Shown here: piece by piece, positions 18,953-28,610 of the stretch | How positions within the stretch are numbered: the stretch's first letter is position 1 | Layout of the letters: every line of letters starts with the position of its first letter | Assembly (NCBI GenBank): GCA_024236375.1 | Contig: JACKKP010000004.1 | Coordinates: forward strand, 62,001-126,000 | DNA length: 64,000 nt | Reading direction: 5' to 3' | Source of the DNA: Rickettsiaceae bacterium | GTDB lineage: Bacteria > Pseudomonadota > Alphaproteobacteria > Rickettsiales > Rickettsiaceae | Translations under genes and position numbers: made by a program | The notes under the pieces: model-generated | Database searches by the model: none | Told to the model about the DNA's origin: nothing | What the model saw: only the letters and a program-made list of their open reading frames with translations

Positions 18953-20341
18953 ATGCATCTAACACTATTTAATTCTTTAACAAAACGGAAGGAAAACTTT
19001 ATTCCATTAAAAAATGGAGAAATTAGTATGTATGTGTGTGGTCCAACAGTATATGATCGCCCGCATATTGGCAATGCAAGATCAGTAGTGTGTTATGATG
19101 TATTATATCGTTTGCTTTCTTATATTTATGGAAAGGAAAGTGTAAAGTATGTACGCAATATAACAGATATTGATGATAAAATCATTAACAGAGCCAAGGA
19201 AAATAACATCACTATTGAAAAATTAACCTTAGAAATTACACAATTATTTCATCATGATGTAGATTATTTATATTGTTTACGACCTAATTTTGAGCCTAAA
19301 GCTACTGAACATATCGACGATATTATAGATATAATACAAAGATTATTAAATAATGGTTATGCTTATATAGCATCAGGCCATGTTTATTTTGATGTTAGCA
19401 AATATCAAGATTATGCAAAATTATCAGGTCAAACAATTGAGGAGTTATTTAACTCTGTTCGTATTGAACAAAGTTTGGGTAAAAAACATAATAATGATTT
19501 TGTATTGTGGAAACCTGTTATGGAGGAAGAAAAATTTGCTAGTTTTAATAGCCCTTTTGGCAGAGGCCGGCCAGGCTGGCATATAGAATGTTCTGCTATG
19601 AGCTACAAATTCTTAGGTAAAAATTTTGATATACATGGAGGTGGAGTAGATCTAGTTTTTCCACATCATACTAATGAAATTGCACAAAGTTGTGCCGCTT
19701 TTCCTGGTTCGCAATACGCCCGTTATTGGGTTCATAATGGTTTTTTGACTGTAAATCATGAAAAAATGAGTAAATCACTCGGTAATTTTTTGACAATAAA
19801 AGATTTAATAGATCAAGAAATCAAGGGTGAAGTGATTAGGTTAGTTTTAATGAATTGTCATTATCGTAAACCATTAGATTATAATGATAAAACCCTGAAA
19901 GATCATATCTCAATGTTAAATTATTGGTACCAGGCTTTAGAGAATGTTGGCATAGAGTTTGGAAAGGAGAATAATATTGATTTACCAGATGAATTTATTG
20001 ACGCTTTATGTGACGATCTTAATACTCACCAAGCTATTTCTATAATTCATGAATATGCTAAAAAACTTTATGTTAGCGGGAATGATACAGATAAAATTTA
20101 CTACGGGAAGAAATTATATTATGCAGGGAAATTCTTAGGTTTTTTTAATCATACGCCTAATGATTGGTTCAGAGGTAATATAAGTAGTGATAAAATTGAA
20201 CAACTTATTTCAGAACGCGCTCAAGCTAAAATGGAAAAAAATTGGCAAAAAGCAGATAAAATACGACAAACTCTTGCTGATATGAATATAATAATAGAAG
20301 ATGGAGCTGGTAAAACCACTTGGAAGAAAAAACAGATATAA
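18953..20341 (+). CDS. cysS: Cysteinyl-tRNA synthetase
   Basis: This class I synthetase charges tRNA-Cys. The HIGH-type signature appears as PHIGNA (HIGN at residues 38-41), zinc-ligand residues include the Cys in YVCGPTVYD and the ECSAMSYKFLG and HHTNEIAQS segments, and KMSKS lies at about 271-275. Length (462) is normal. It is divergently transcribed from the histidine kinase and followed by ndk after 76 bp. Confidence 0.94.
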   Translation: MHLTLFNSLTKRKENFIPLKNGEISMYVCGPTVYDRPHIGNARSVVCYDVLYRLLSYIYGKESVKYVRNITDIDDKIINRAKENNITIEKLTLEITQLFHHDVDYLYCLRPNFEPKATEHIDDIIDIIQRLLNNGYAYIASGHVYFDVSKYQDYAKLSGQTIEELFNSVRIEQSLGKKHNNDFVLWKPVMEEEKFASFNSPFGRGRPGWHIECSAMSYKFLGKNFDIHGGGVDLVFPHHTNEIAQSCAAFPGSQYARYWVHNGFLTVNHEKMSKSLGNFLTIKDLIDQEIKGEVIRLVLMNCHYRKPLDYNDKTLKDHISMLNYWYQALENVGIEFGKENNIDLPDEFIDALCDDLNTHQAISIIHEYAKKLYVSGNDTDKIYYGKKLYYAGKFLGFFNHTPNDWFRGNISSDKIEQLISERAQAKMEKNWQKADKIRQTLADMNIIIEDGAGKTTWKKKQI

Positions 20342-20417
20342 ATAAGACTTGAAAAGATTGAGTAATTTATTTATAAGTAATGTAATTTTTAGTTAATAAT
20401 TAGTAAAAGGTATTAAT

Positions 20418-20843
20418 ATGGCATTAGAGCAAACTTTATCTATCATCAAACCGGATGCAACAAGAAGGAATATTACAGGTATTGTAAATTCTTATTTCGA
20501 AAAAGCTGGTTTAGAAATAGTAGCACAAAAAATGATTCATTTAACTCAAGAACAAGCAGAAAATTTTTATGGTGAAGAGCATAAAGAAAGATCATATTTT
20601 AATGACTTAGTACAATATATGATTTCAGATCGTGTAATAGTTCAAGTATTAAAAGGTGAAAACGCAATAGCTAAAAACCGAGAAATTATGGGGGCTACTA
20701 ACCCAATAAATGCTGAAATTGGCACGATTAGAAAAGATCATGGATTAGGAATAGAAGAAAATACTGTTCATGGTTCAGATAGTGCTACAAGTGCAGAGCG
20801 TGAAATAGCATTTTTCTTTGGAAAAGATGAAATTTTAAAATAA
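20418..20843 (+). CDS. ndk: Nucleoside diphosphate kinase
   Basis: Ndk equilibrates nucleoside di- and triphosphates using a phosphohistidine intermediate. The 141-residue sequence begins [13 protein letters not shown], contains the conserved GATNP block, and has the catalytic His in NTVHGSDS near residue 117. An AAAGG ribosome site precedes the ATG. The stop codon is 8 bp before the mnmG start, and a parS-like site begins at the very next base after the stop. Confidence 0.95.
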   Translation: MALEQTLSIIKPDATRRNITGIVNSYFEKAGLEIVAQKMIHLTQEQAENFYGEEHKERSYFNDLVQYMISDRVIVQVLKGENAIAKNREIMGATNPINAEIGTIRKDHGLGIEENTVHGSDSATSAEREIAFFFGKDEILK

Positions 20844-20859
20844 ATTTTCACGTGAAACA
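20844..20859. promoter_or_regulatory. parS: parS-like centromere site overlapping the mnmG start codon
   Basis: ATTTTCACGTGAAACA matches the widespread chromosomal parS consensus TGTTTCACGTGAAACA at 14 of 16 positions, with the CACGTG core and right arm perfect. The GTG start codon of mnmG (20852-20854) lies inside the core. parA and parB are about 3 kb downstream, and a second site lies at 23068. ParB binding here could both load the segregation complex and affect mnmG expression (inference). Confidence 0.8.
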
Positions 20860-22711
20860 GTTTGATGTAATCGTGATTGGAGGAGGGCACGCTGGGTGCG
20901 AAGCTGCAGCAGCTTCAGCGCGGTTAGGTAGCGATACTCTATTGATCACCTTGAAAGAAAGCAATTTGGGCGAGATGTCGTGTAATCCTGCAATTGGTGG
21001 GGTTGCTAAGGGGACGTTAGTTAAGGAAATTGATGCTTTAGATGGTTTGATGGGTAGAGTTATAGATCAAGCTGGTATACATTATAAAATGCTCAATGAA
21101 AGTAAGGGGCCTGCTGTATGGGGGCCAAGAGCTCAAGCTGACCGTGTTTTATATAGGAAAGCGATGCATAATGAGTTGTCCCACTATCCAAATTTAACTT
21201 TATTTTATGATAGTGTCGAAAATTTTATTTTTGCAAATAACATCTACAAGGTTTTTTGTGCGAGTGGCCAATTTTTTACTACTAAAAAACTTGTAATTAC
21301 TACTGGAACATTTTTGTCTGGAAAAATCCATATTGGCTCTGAAACCACTCATGCAGGCAGAATAGGTGAAAAACCTTCTATAAATTTGTCTAATTCTTTA
21401 AAAGCAATAGGGCTAAATTTGGGCAGGTTAAAAACAGGTACACCACCACGTTTAGATGCTAATACAATAAATTGGTCTATCTTAGAAAAGCAAGAGGGTG
21501 ACAAACCACCAAGGCCTTTTTCTTTTATTAATGACCAAGTCATCGTAAAACAAATAGATTGTTATATAACACATACTAACTCTACTACACATGAAATTAT
21601 TTCTAAGAACCTTGAGCAATCAGCAATGTATTCAGGCAAGATAACTTCTGTAGGACCCCGTTATTGTCCATCTATTGAAGATAAAATTGTTAGATTTGCT
21701 GACAAGAGTCAGCACCAAGTTTTTTTAGAGCCTGAAGGATTAAATAGTAATTTAATATACCCAAATGGTATCTCTACTTCTTTACCTCATAATGTACAAA
21801 TTGAGTTAGTAAGAAGTATGAAAGGTTTGGAAAATGTCGTGATCGTTCAACCTGGTTATGCTATTGAATATGACTATGTAGATCCTAGAGAGCTTCGAAG
21901 CACATTAGAGGTCAAAAAACAAAAGGGGTTGTATTTAGCCGGCCAAATTAACGGTACTACTGGCTATGAAGAAGCTGGGGCTCAAGGGCTTATAGCAGGA
22001 CTTAATGCTGCATTAGCAGCTCAAGAGAAGCCAAAATTTATTCTAAGTCGTTCACAAGCTTATATTGGTGTAATGATCGATGACTTAATCAATCTTGGTG
22101 TATCAGAACCTTACCGTATGTTTACATCACGGTCTGAATATAGATTATCTATTAGAGCTGATAATGCCGATCTTAGATTAACTCCCCTGGCAATTGAAAG
22201 AAACTTTATTTCTCAAAAAAGGAAAAATATATTTGAAGCTAAATTAACAAATATAAAACAAGCTCAAGAGATGTTGTTATCTTATAAAATCACTACTGCG
22301 CAATTAGTTCAACAAGGATATAATATTTCCCAAAATGGTATTACTAAAACGGCCTACCAACTTTTAGGTATGCCTAATTTTGGTATAGAGGAGGTTATAA
22401 AAATATTTCCTGAGATTTCGGCAATTTCCAAAGATATAATTCATTATTTATATATAGAGTCAAAATATAATTCTTATTTGAAAAGACAAGAAGCCGATAT
22501 TAAAATTTTCCAGAATGAGGAAGAATTTAGGATCCCAAGTAATATAAATTATACAGAAGTCAAAAGCTTATCAAAAGAAGTTGCAGAAAAATTATCCAGA
22601 TTTTTGCCAGAAAATATTGGTAGTGCTAGAAAAATTCAAGGAGTAACACCTGCTGCGATTAATGCCTTAATCATTCATATTAAGATTCATTATAATAATA
22701 GTAATTGTTAA
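20852..22711 (+). CDS. mnmG: tRNA uridine-5-carboxymethylaminomethyl modification enzyme MnmG (GidA)
   Basis: MnmG is the FAD-dependent partner of MnmE that modifies the wobble uridine of several tRNAs. The 619-residue protein opens with the Rossmann motif [12 protein letters not shown] and has MSCNPAIGG, the LKTGTPPRL motif and the C-terminal helical domain with ALIIHIKIH. The GTG at 20852 is the only plausible start: an in-frame stop lies 24 nt upstream and homology begins at the next codons ([10 protein letters not shown]). The start codon sits inside a parS-like site. rsmG follows after a 439-bp gap. Confidence 0.94.
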   Translation: MKQFDVIVIGGGHAGCEAAAASARLGSDTLLITLKESNLGEMSCNPAIGGVAKGTLVKEIDALDGLMGRVIDQAGIHYKMLNESKGPAVWGPRAQADRVLYRKAMHNELSHYPNLTLFYDSVENFIFANNIYKVFCASGQFFTTKKLVITTGTFLSGKIHIGSETTHAGRIGEKPSINLSNSLKAIGLNLGRLKTGTPPRLDANTINWSILEKQEGDKPPRPFSFINDQVIVKQIDCYITHTNSTTHEIISKNLEQSAMYSGKITSVGPRYCPSIEDKIVRFADKSQHQVFLEPEGLNSNLIYPNGISTSLPHNVQIELVRSMKGLENVVIVQPGYAIEYDYVDPRELRSTLEVKKQKGLYLAGQINGTTGYEEAGAQGLIAGLNAALAAQEKPKFILSRSQAYIGVMIDDLINLGVSEPYRMFTSRSEYRLSIRADNADLRLTPLAIERNFISQKRKNIFEAKLTNIKQAQEMLLSYKITTAQLVQQGYNISQNGITKTAYQLLGMPNFGIEEVIKIFPEISAISKDIIHYLYIESKYNSYLKRQEADIKIFQNEEEFRIPSNINYTEVKSLSKEVAEKLSRFLPENIGSARKIQGVTPAAINALIIHIKIHYNNSNC

Positions 22712-23150
22712 AGCTTGCACTTCTAATATTAAGGTAGGAAATATAGGCATCAATAATTCTATAAACTGTTTCAAACTTTTTGTATACAAATCTAAAAATA
22801 AACAATACCTAAGCAAGATGTATATAAGATATGCATCATTATTTAAGTTCTATGTTAAGAGTAATTTTCTACTTTGTTAACAAAAACATTGAATCATAAG
22901 ATAAAATAGAGTAAAAATCTACTATATACAGGTGCTGTCTGTCAAAAATAGCAATTATAATTTACTTTTTAGAAACTTCAATTTTGCTGATCAAATCCAA
23001 ATTAATAGTTAATAGCCTAATGTTAATATTATTTTGTTTAGATTTTTACTTTAATTGATCTTAAATGCGTTCCACGTGAAACTCATGTTAAGATAGGGGT
23101 GATAAAAATATATTTAAGGTACATATAATGATATTTTATTTTAAGATAAT
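22712..23150. other. AT-rich mnmG-rsmG intergenic region carrying a parS-like site
   Basis: This 439-base gap contains no convincing gene. It has an 11-12 bp palindrome (TTTGTATACAAA near 22779), several TTAA-rich stretches, and a parS-like site at 23068-23083. No DnaA consensus box (TTATNCACA) was found here, so it does not look like a conventional replication origin, despite the known link of gid and par genes with origins in other bacteria. Promoters for rsmG-parA-parB presumably lie here, but no clear -35/-10 pair was found. Confidence 0.55.
23068..23083. promoter_or_regulatory. parS: parS-like centromere site upstream of rsmG-parA-parB
   Basis: CGTTCCACGTGAAACT matches the Bacillus-type parS sequence TGTTCCACGTGAAACA at 14 of 16 positions. 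It lies 68 bp before the rsmG start, upstream of parA and parB, so ParB binding could also autoregulate this operon. Confidence 0.8.
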
Positions 23151-23741
23151 ATGTTGACAAAATATTCTGATATTCCACATGATACACTGAAAGAATATGA
23201 ACTATTACTTAACAAATGGAATAGTAAAATCAATTTAGTTTCTGAATCTACTCTAATTGATTTTGAACATCGTCATATAATAGATTCTATACAAATAACT
23301 CAATATATTGACAATAAGAAAGACAAGATCATTGATCTTGGTTCAGGAGCAGGGCTTCCAGGTATGGTGCTGGCACTTATTGGGTATGAAAATGTTACGT
23401 TAATAGAAAGCGATATAAGAAAGGCAGCTTTTTTACTACAAGCAAGCAGATTAATTAAAAATTCGCCTCAGCCTCAAATAATAAATAAACGAATTGAATC
23501 CTTAAAGGACATTTCATGCGATATTGTCATCTCACGTGCATTTGCTGAACTCAACAAAATTTTTGACTATACTCGTAATTTTAGTATTAAGAAGAAATAT
23601 TTGTTGCATAAAGGAGAAAATTATCAAAAAGAGATAGAAGCTGCAAGTCAGTGTTGGTTGTTTAGTGTGACTATTCATGATAGCCTAACTTTGCCGAAAG
23701 CAAAAATTCTAGAAATAACAGATGTAAAACCGAAATATTAA
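23151..23741 (+). CDS. rsmG: 16S rRNA (guanine527-N7)-methyltransferase RsmG (GidB)
   Basis: RsmG methylates G527 of 16S rRNA using SAM. The 196-residue protein shows the KWNSKINLVS N-terminal motif, the SAM-binding loop IIDLGSGAGLPGM and the conserved VISRAFA segment. The C-terminus (LPKAKILEIT) is shorter than in E. coli but normal for rickettsial proteins. parA begins 6 bp downstream, so the gid-par cluster is likely cotranscribed. Confidence 0.93.
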   Translation: MLTKYSDIPHDTLKEYELLLNKWNSKINLVSESTLIDFEHRHIIDSIQITQYIDNKKDKIIDLGSGAGLPGMVLALIGYENVTLIESDIRKAAFLLQASRLIKNSPQPQIINKRIESLKDISCDIVISRAFAELNKIFDYTRNFSIKKKYLLHKGENYQKEIEAASQCWLFSVTIHDSLTLPKAKILEITDVKPKY

Positions 23742-23747
23742 TAATAG

Positions 23748-24512
23748 ATGAATGCAAAAATTATATCAGTAGTAAATCAAAAAGGCGGAGTAGCTAAAAC
23801 TACTACAGCAGTCAATATCAGTACAGTGTTAGCAATTATGGGCAAAAAAGTGCTATTGGTAGATATTGATTCGCAAGGTAATAGTAGTAGTGGCCTAGGA
23901 ATTAAAGCTGAAATGCGCAAAGTCACTACTTATCAAATTTTAGTGAACAGCGTTGAGATTAACGAGGCAATTATAGATACAGAAGTACCAAATTTGTCTA
24001 TTATTCCTGCTAATACTAATTTATCGGCAATTGAGATAGAGTTACTCAATGTAGAACAACATGAGATGGCCTTAAAAAAACAACTTAATAAGGTTAGAGA
24101 TCAATATGATTATATATTGATTGACTGCCCTCCATCATTAAACATTCTTACTCTTAATTCCTTAGTAGCGTGCGATGAAATTTTGATACCTATGTTATGT
24201 GATTTTTATTCTCTTGAAGGATTAAGCCACTTACTGAAAACAATTGATATTATCGCTAAAGAGTTTAACCCTGATATTAAGATCGCAGGTATTGTGTTCA
24301 CTATGTATGATAAACGTAATAAGTTAACTGAGTTAGTTGAACAAGATGTAAGAAAATTTTTAGGAGATTTAGTTTATAATACTGTAATACCTAGAAATGT
24401 TAGATTATCGGAAGCTCCATCACACGGAAAAGCAGCAATAATATATGATTATAAATGCATAGGGTCGAAGGCATATATAGAGCTGACAAAAGAGATGTTA
24501 GCTAAATGGTAA
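23748..24512 (+). CDS. parA: Chromosome partitioning ATPase ParA (Soj)
   Basis: ParA is the nucleoid-binding Walker ATPase that moves ParB-parS complexes. The 254-residue sequence has the deviant Walker A motif KGGVAKTTTAVN, Walker A' (LLVDIDSQGNSSSGLG) and Walker B (YILIDCPPSL). It lies 6 bp after rsmG and 17 bp before parB, with parS-like sites on the upstream side. The absence of an N-terminal DNA-binding domain marks it as the small chromosomal type. Confidence 0.94.
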   Translation: MNAKIISVVNQKGGVAKTTTAVNISTVLAIMGKKVLLVDIDSQGNSSSGLGIKAEMRKVTTYQILVNSVEINEAIIDTEVPNLSIIPANTNLSAIEIELLNVEQHEMALKKQLNKVRDQYDYILIDCPPSLNILTLNSLVACDEILIPMLCDFYSLEGLSHLLKTIDIIAKEFNPDIKIAGIVFTMYDKRNKLTELVEQDVRKFLGDLVYNTVIPRNVRLSEAPSHGKAAIIYDYKCIGSKAYIELTKEMLAKW

Positions 24513-24529
24513 AATTTTAGAGAAACATT

Positions 24530-25396
24530 ATGACTAGTAAAATATTAGGTAGAGGTTTATCTTCACTTCTTCGTGAAGAAGTAGTGCCTATACAAAAAAA
24601 AGAGTTTGAGACTTACATTAGTATAAAAAAGTTAAAAGCTAATGAAAATCAACCACGCAAAAATTTTGATGATGATAGGTTACAGGAACTCTCTGAGTCA
24701 ATAAAGCGACATGGTGTGTTACAACCAATTTTAGTGCGTACTATAAAAGATGGAACTTTTGAAATTATCGCGGGTGAAAGGAGATATCGTGCTTCTATGT
24801 TAGCTGGCTTAGAGCGTGTGCCAATTATCATAAAGGATTTATCTGAGTGTGAAATTTTAGAAATAGCCTTAATTGAAAATATTCAAAGAGAAGAGTTAAA
24901 TATTATTGAAGAAGCAGAGAGTTATCAAAAACTCATCAATAATTTTGGTTATTCACAGCAACAACTAGCTACTGTAATTGGCAAAAGCCGTAGCCATATA
25001 GCTAATTTACTCAGAATATGTAGTCTGTCATCTGAGATTAAGCAATTTATCATTGAGCATCGTCTTTCAATGGGACACGCGCGCTGTCTTGTCGGTATAG
25101 AAGAAAATAAAGCATTAGAATTAGCTAATAAAACCCTACAAGAAGAATGGAGTGTAAGGAAACTTGAAAAAGTAACAGCTGATAGTAAAAATGATATTAG
25201 AACAGACAAAAATTTACGACAAAGCTTAAACTCTTCAAAAGTACAAGAAAATGAAGATATAAAATTACTTGCTCAAGCTTTGTCAGATAAACTAGGTGTA
25301 AAGGTTACTATTGAAAATTCTGGTAATGTTGGTAGTATAAGCTTTCATTATAATAGCTTAGAAGAACTTGATGCTATTCTTACTAAAATCAACTAA
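24530..25396 (+). CDS. parB: Chromosome partitioning protein ParB (Spo0J)
   Basis: ParB binds parS, uses CTP to clamp and spread on DNA, and stimulates ParA. The 288-residue protein has the N-terminal GRGLSSLL motif, the CTPase motif region with GERRYRASMLAG, a central helix-turn-helix (YSQQQLATVIGKSRSHIANLLRI) split over two helices, and a C-terminal dimerisation segment. It follows parA by 17 bp. Three parS-like sites in this window fit its expected target. Confidence 0.94.
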   Translation: MTSKILGRGLSSLLREEVVPIQKKEFETYISIKKLKANENQPRKNFDDDRLQELSESIKRHGVLQPILVRTIKDGTFEIIAGERRYRASMLAGLERVPIIIKDLSECEILEIALIENIQREELNIIEEAESYQKLINNFGYSQQQLATVIGKSRSHIANLLRICSLSSEIKQFIIEHRLSMGHARCLVGIEENKALELANKTLQEEWSVRKLEKVTADSKNDIRTDKNLRQSLNSSKVQENEDIKLLAQALSDKLGVKVTIENSGNVGSISFHYNSLEELDAILTKIN

Positions 25397-25405
25397 ATTT
25401 TAATT

Positions 25406-26056
25406 ATGAAAATTTTCTTAGATAGTGTGGATCTAAACCAAATCCAGAAATATCAAGATATGGGTATTATTGATGGAATAACTACTAATCCATCTTTGAT
25501 GGCTGGTGCCAAATATGATTTATATGAAACAGTAAGAAGAATACGCGATGTAGTGCAAGGTGATATTAGCGTAGAAGTTATTGCTACCGATTTAGAAGAT
25601 ATGAAAAAAGAAGGCGATAAGATCCTTCAGATATCTGATCAGATAGTAATAAAATTGCCTATGACTTGGTCTGGGCTTCAGGCATGTAGTTATTTTAGCT
25701 CTAAAGGTCATAAAGTGAATATGACGTTATGCTTTTCTAGTAATCAAGCTTTTTTAGCAGCTAAATGTGGTGCCAGTTATATATCGCCCTTTATTGGTAG
25801 ACTTGAGGATAAAGGTGAAAATGGTATAGAATTAATCAGCCACATTAAAACTATATATAATAATTACAATTTTAAAACTGAAATTTTAGCAGCTTCTATC
25901 CGCTCAACTGAGCATGTAAAAGAAGTATTATTAATTGGAGCTGATGTGGTAACACTACCAGCTAAAATATTATCTGAGTTGGTCGAACATCAACTAACAG
26001 ATATAGGTTTAAAACAATTTACAGAAGACTGGAATAAGTCGGGCAAAAAAATCTAA
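25406..26056 (+). CDS. Transaldolase / fructose-6-phosphate aldolase family (TalC type)
   Basis: This 216-residue class I aldolase is of the short transaldolase family. It has the opening MKIFLDSVDL followed by IIDGITTNPSL, the Schiff-base lysine in QIVIKLPMTW, and the late ILAASIRS motif. It probably works in the non-oxidative pentose phosphate pathway (transfer of a dihydroxyacetone unit); the substrate cannot be decided from sequence. It starts 9 bp after parB and could be read through from the par operon. Confidence 0.87.
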   Translation: MKIFLDSVDLNQIQKYQDMGIIDGITTNPSLMAGAKYDLYETVRRIRDVVQGDISVEVIATDLEDMKKEGDKILQISDQIVIKLPMTWSGLQACSYFSSKGHKVNMTLCFSSNQAFLAAKCGASYISPFIGRLEDKGENGIELISHIKTIYNNYNFKTEILAASIRSTEHVKEVLLIGADVVTLPAKILSELVEHQLTDIGLKQFTEDWNKSGKKI

Positions 26057-26079
26057 TATATTAAATCAAGAGAATCAAT

Positions 26080-27750
26080 ATGTCATATCAATATACTTAT
26101 GTCATGAAGGCTTTGAGTAAGTCTGTTAACGGCAAACAAATACTCAAAGATACTTGGCTATCTTTTTTGCCTGGTGCAAAAATAGGTATCATAGGTCATA
26201 ACGGGGCTGGTAAATCAACTTTGCTTAAGATTATGGCTGGTATTGATAAAGAATATGAGGGTGAGGCTTTTGCAGCTGAGGGTATCAAAATAGGATATTT
26301 AGCGCAAGAACCGCAATTAGATAATAATAAAAATGTTTTTGAAAATGTACTGGAAGGATTAGCAGAAAAACAGAAATTAATTGATGATTTTAATGATGTT
26401 AGTGCTCGTTTTGCAGAAGAAATGACAGATGAAGAGATGAATGATCTGTTAATACTGCAAGCAGATTTACAAGAGAAGATAGATGTTTGTGATGCTTGGG
26501 GGTTAGAACGAGAAATTGAAATTGCTATGAGTGCACTTCGCTGCCCACCAAAAGATGCTGATGTTAGTAAAATATCTGGAGGTGAGAAAAGGCGTGTTGC
26601 ATTATGTAAATTACTGCTTGAAAAACCCGATATGCTTTTATTAGATGAGCCAACTAACCATTTGGATGCTGAATCTGTATCCTGGTTAGAAAATTATCTT
26701 AAAGATTATAAAGGTACTGTGGTGGCAATTACACATGATCGATATTTTTTAGATAATGTTGCTGAATGGATATTAGAGATAGATAGAGGGCAATGTGTAC
26801 CTTGGCATTCAAATTATTCTGCTTGGCTGAAGAAAAAACAAGAAAAATTATCTCAGGAAGAGAAAGAAGAAGGAGAACGCACTCGGCAAATTAAAAAAGA
26901 ATTAGAGTGGATTTCCCAATCACCTAAAGGGCGTCAAGCAAAGAGCAAAGCAAGAATTAATGCTTATGAAGAATTAGCTAATAGAAGGCGTGAAGTAGGA
27001 AATGGTACCGCACAAATTGTGATTCCGAAAGGACCACGTTTAGGAAATTTAGTGATTGAAGTTGATAATTTAACTAAAAGTTTTGGCGAAAGGAAATTGC
27101 TAGATGGTTTTAGTTTCCGGGTCCCACCAGGAGCTATAGTTGGAATTATAGGCCCTAATGGTGTGGGAAAAACTACATTATTCAATATGTTAACTGGTAA
27201 AGAGACACCAGATTCTGGCACCATTAAAATTGGTGATACTGTAAAATTGGGATATGTAGATCAGTCTCGAGATGATTTAAATGGCGATAAAAATGTCTGG
27301 GAAGAGATTTCAGAAGGGCTTGAAGTATTATCAATGGGCGATGTAGAAATAAAAAGTAGAGCTTATTGCTCAGCATTTAATTTTAAAGGTGCGCAGCAGC
27401 AGAAAAAAGTTAGTCAATTATCAGGTGGAGAACGTAATAGAGTGCATTTAGCTAAAATGCTCAAATCTGGAGCAAATGTAATTCTGTTAGATGAACCATC
27501 AAACGACCTTGACGTTGATACTCTAAGAGCCCTAGAGGATGCAATTTTGGATTTTCCAGGTTGTGTATTTGTAATAAGTCACGATAGGTGGTTTTTAGAC
27601 CGTTTAGCAACTCATATTATTGCTTACGACAGTGAAGGTAGACCTGAATGGTTTGAAGGAAATTATGAAGATTACCATAATTATATGACAAATATTGTAG
27701 GTGTGAATACCAAAAACCCTAAATATAAACATAAAAAACTTGCTATCTAA
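26080..27750 (+). CDS. ettA: Energy-dependent translational throttle protein EttA (ABC-F)
   Basis: EttA is a ribosome-binding ABC-F ATPase that gates the first peptide bond according to energy state. The 556-residue protein holds two ATP-binding cassettes: Walker A GHNGAGKST (about 39-47) with signature SGGEKRRVAL and LLDEPTNHLD, then Walker A GPNGVGKTT with SGGERNRVHL and LLDEPSNDLD. A linker with the P-site tRNA interaction motif (around ISQSPKGRQAKSKAR) joins them. Length and motif spacing are those of EttA rather than Uup or ABCF2. Decayed transposon DNA follows directly. Confidence 0.93.
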   Translation: MSYQYTYVMKALSKSVNGKQILKDTWLSFLPGAKIGIIGHNGAGKSTLLKIMAGIDKEYEGEAFAAEGIKIGYLAQEPQLDNNKNVFENVLEGLAEKQKLIDDFNDVSARFAEEMTDEEMNDLLILQADLQEKIDVCDAWGLEREIEIAMSALRCPPKDADVSKISGGEKRRVALCKLLLEKPDMLLLDEPTNHLDAESVSWLENYLKDYKGTVVAITHDRYFLDNVAEWILEIDRGQCVPWHSNYSAWLKKKQEKLSQEEKEEGERTRQIKKELEWISQSPKGRQAKSKARINAYEELANRRREVGNGTAQIVIPKGPRLGNLVIEVDNLTKSFGERKLLDGFSFRVPPGAIVGIIGPNGVGKTTLFNMLTGKETPDSGTIKIGDTVKLGYVDQSRDDLNGDKNVWEEISEGLEVLSMGDVEIKSRAYCSAFNFKGAQQQKKVSQLSGGERNRVHLAKMLKSGANVILLDEPSNDLDVDTLRALEDAILDFPGCVFVISHDRWFLDRLATHIIAYDSEGRPEWFEGNYEDYHNYMTNIVGVNTKNPKYKHKKLAI

Positions 27751-27811
27751 CTTTCAAGATAACAAGTTAATATTAAGTGTAAAAGTAAGGACTTGATCTA
27801 ACAGTTAAGGA

Positions 27812-28281
27812 TTGTTGGGTACGAAAAAAAGAATAGAATCGTACCCAACAAATTTTAATAACCTCAAAAAAGGAGACTGTCAGATAACGCAATACCAAAA
27901 TAAAATCATAAAACCAAGACTTGGTTTATTAAAATTAGTAGAAGAGTTAGGTAAGGTACCCCAAGCTTGTAAGGTCATGGGTTATAGCAGAGATACATTC
28001 TATCGTTACAAAGAACTTCATGAACAAGATGGGGAAGAAGCTTTATATGAGATGACCAGACGTTAAAGAATCGCGTTCCTGCCAATATTGAAGATGCAGT
28101 TGTTAATATTGCTGTAGAATTCCCAGCATTTGGCCAGGAACGTACAGCTAATGAATTACGCAAACGTGGGATAATAATCTCTGGAGGCGGGGTACGCTCT
28201 ATTTGGATTCACCATGATCTTGAGATGATTGCAACTTGTTATACTTGTCTTCAAGCCTTGGCAAAATATTGTGTGCAGTAG
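27812..28281 (+). pseudogene. IS481-type transposase remnant, frameshifted and truncated
   Basis: The first frame (27812-28066) encodes an N-terminal helix-turn-helix segment (ACKVMGYSRDTFYRYKELH), ending at EMTRR. The homologous reading continues one base out of frame from 28063: LKNRVPANIEDAVV, then FGQERTANELRKRG and GGVRSIWIHHDLE, stopping at 28281. This order is typical of IS481/IS3-like transposases in Rickettsiales. The whole DDE catalytic domain is missing, so it cannot be active. No inverted repeats could be assigned. Confidence 0.75.
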
Positions 28282-28324
28282 TATCGAGTTTGATCTTATT
28301 CGTAGCAAATATTTCAAGAAATTC

Positions 28325-28558
28325 TTATATTGTTGTGATATTATTCTTTACTGCTGCTATTATTGCATTATCATCCATAACCGAGTTGTTTTTCAGTAGT
28401 AATTTGACTATTTCTCTCTGACTTTTCTTTGCTACTATATGTAGCACTACCGCTGTCCCGAGTCTTAAAGTCAACATCCGCGTTAATTTTGATAAGTATT
28501 TTAGCTGTTTTAATATAACCTTTTTCAATAGCTTCTATAAATTTCCGGTTAATCTTAA
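28325..28558 (-). pseudogene. Ankyrin-repeat gene remnant
   Basis: Read leftward, the first frame gives FIEAIEKGYIKTAKILIKINADVD followed by FKTRDSG. After a one-base shift a second frame gives LHIVAKKSQREIVKLLLKNN and an alanine-rich end. Together these reconstruct about two ankyrin repeats (the LHxVA and VKLLLKN patterns). The sequence lies between the transposase remnant and trpS. It is a decayed fragment of an ankyrin-repeat protein, not a working gene. Confidence 0.6.
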
Positions 28559-28610
28559 TGAAAAGAAACTATTTGATCACTTTACTATTAATTCATATAA
28601 AAATAAATTA

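Noticed and set aside
22712..23150. Replication origin in the mnmG-rsmG gap
   Set aside because: AT-rich and next to parS, but no DnaA consensus box was found there.
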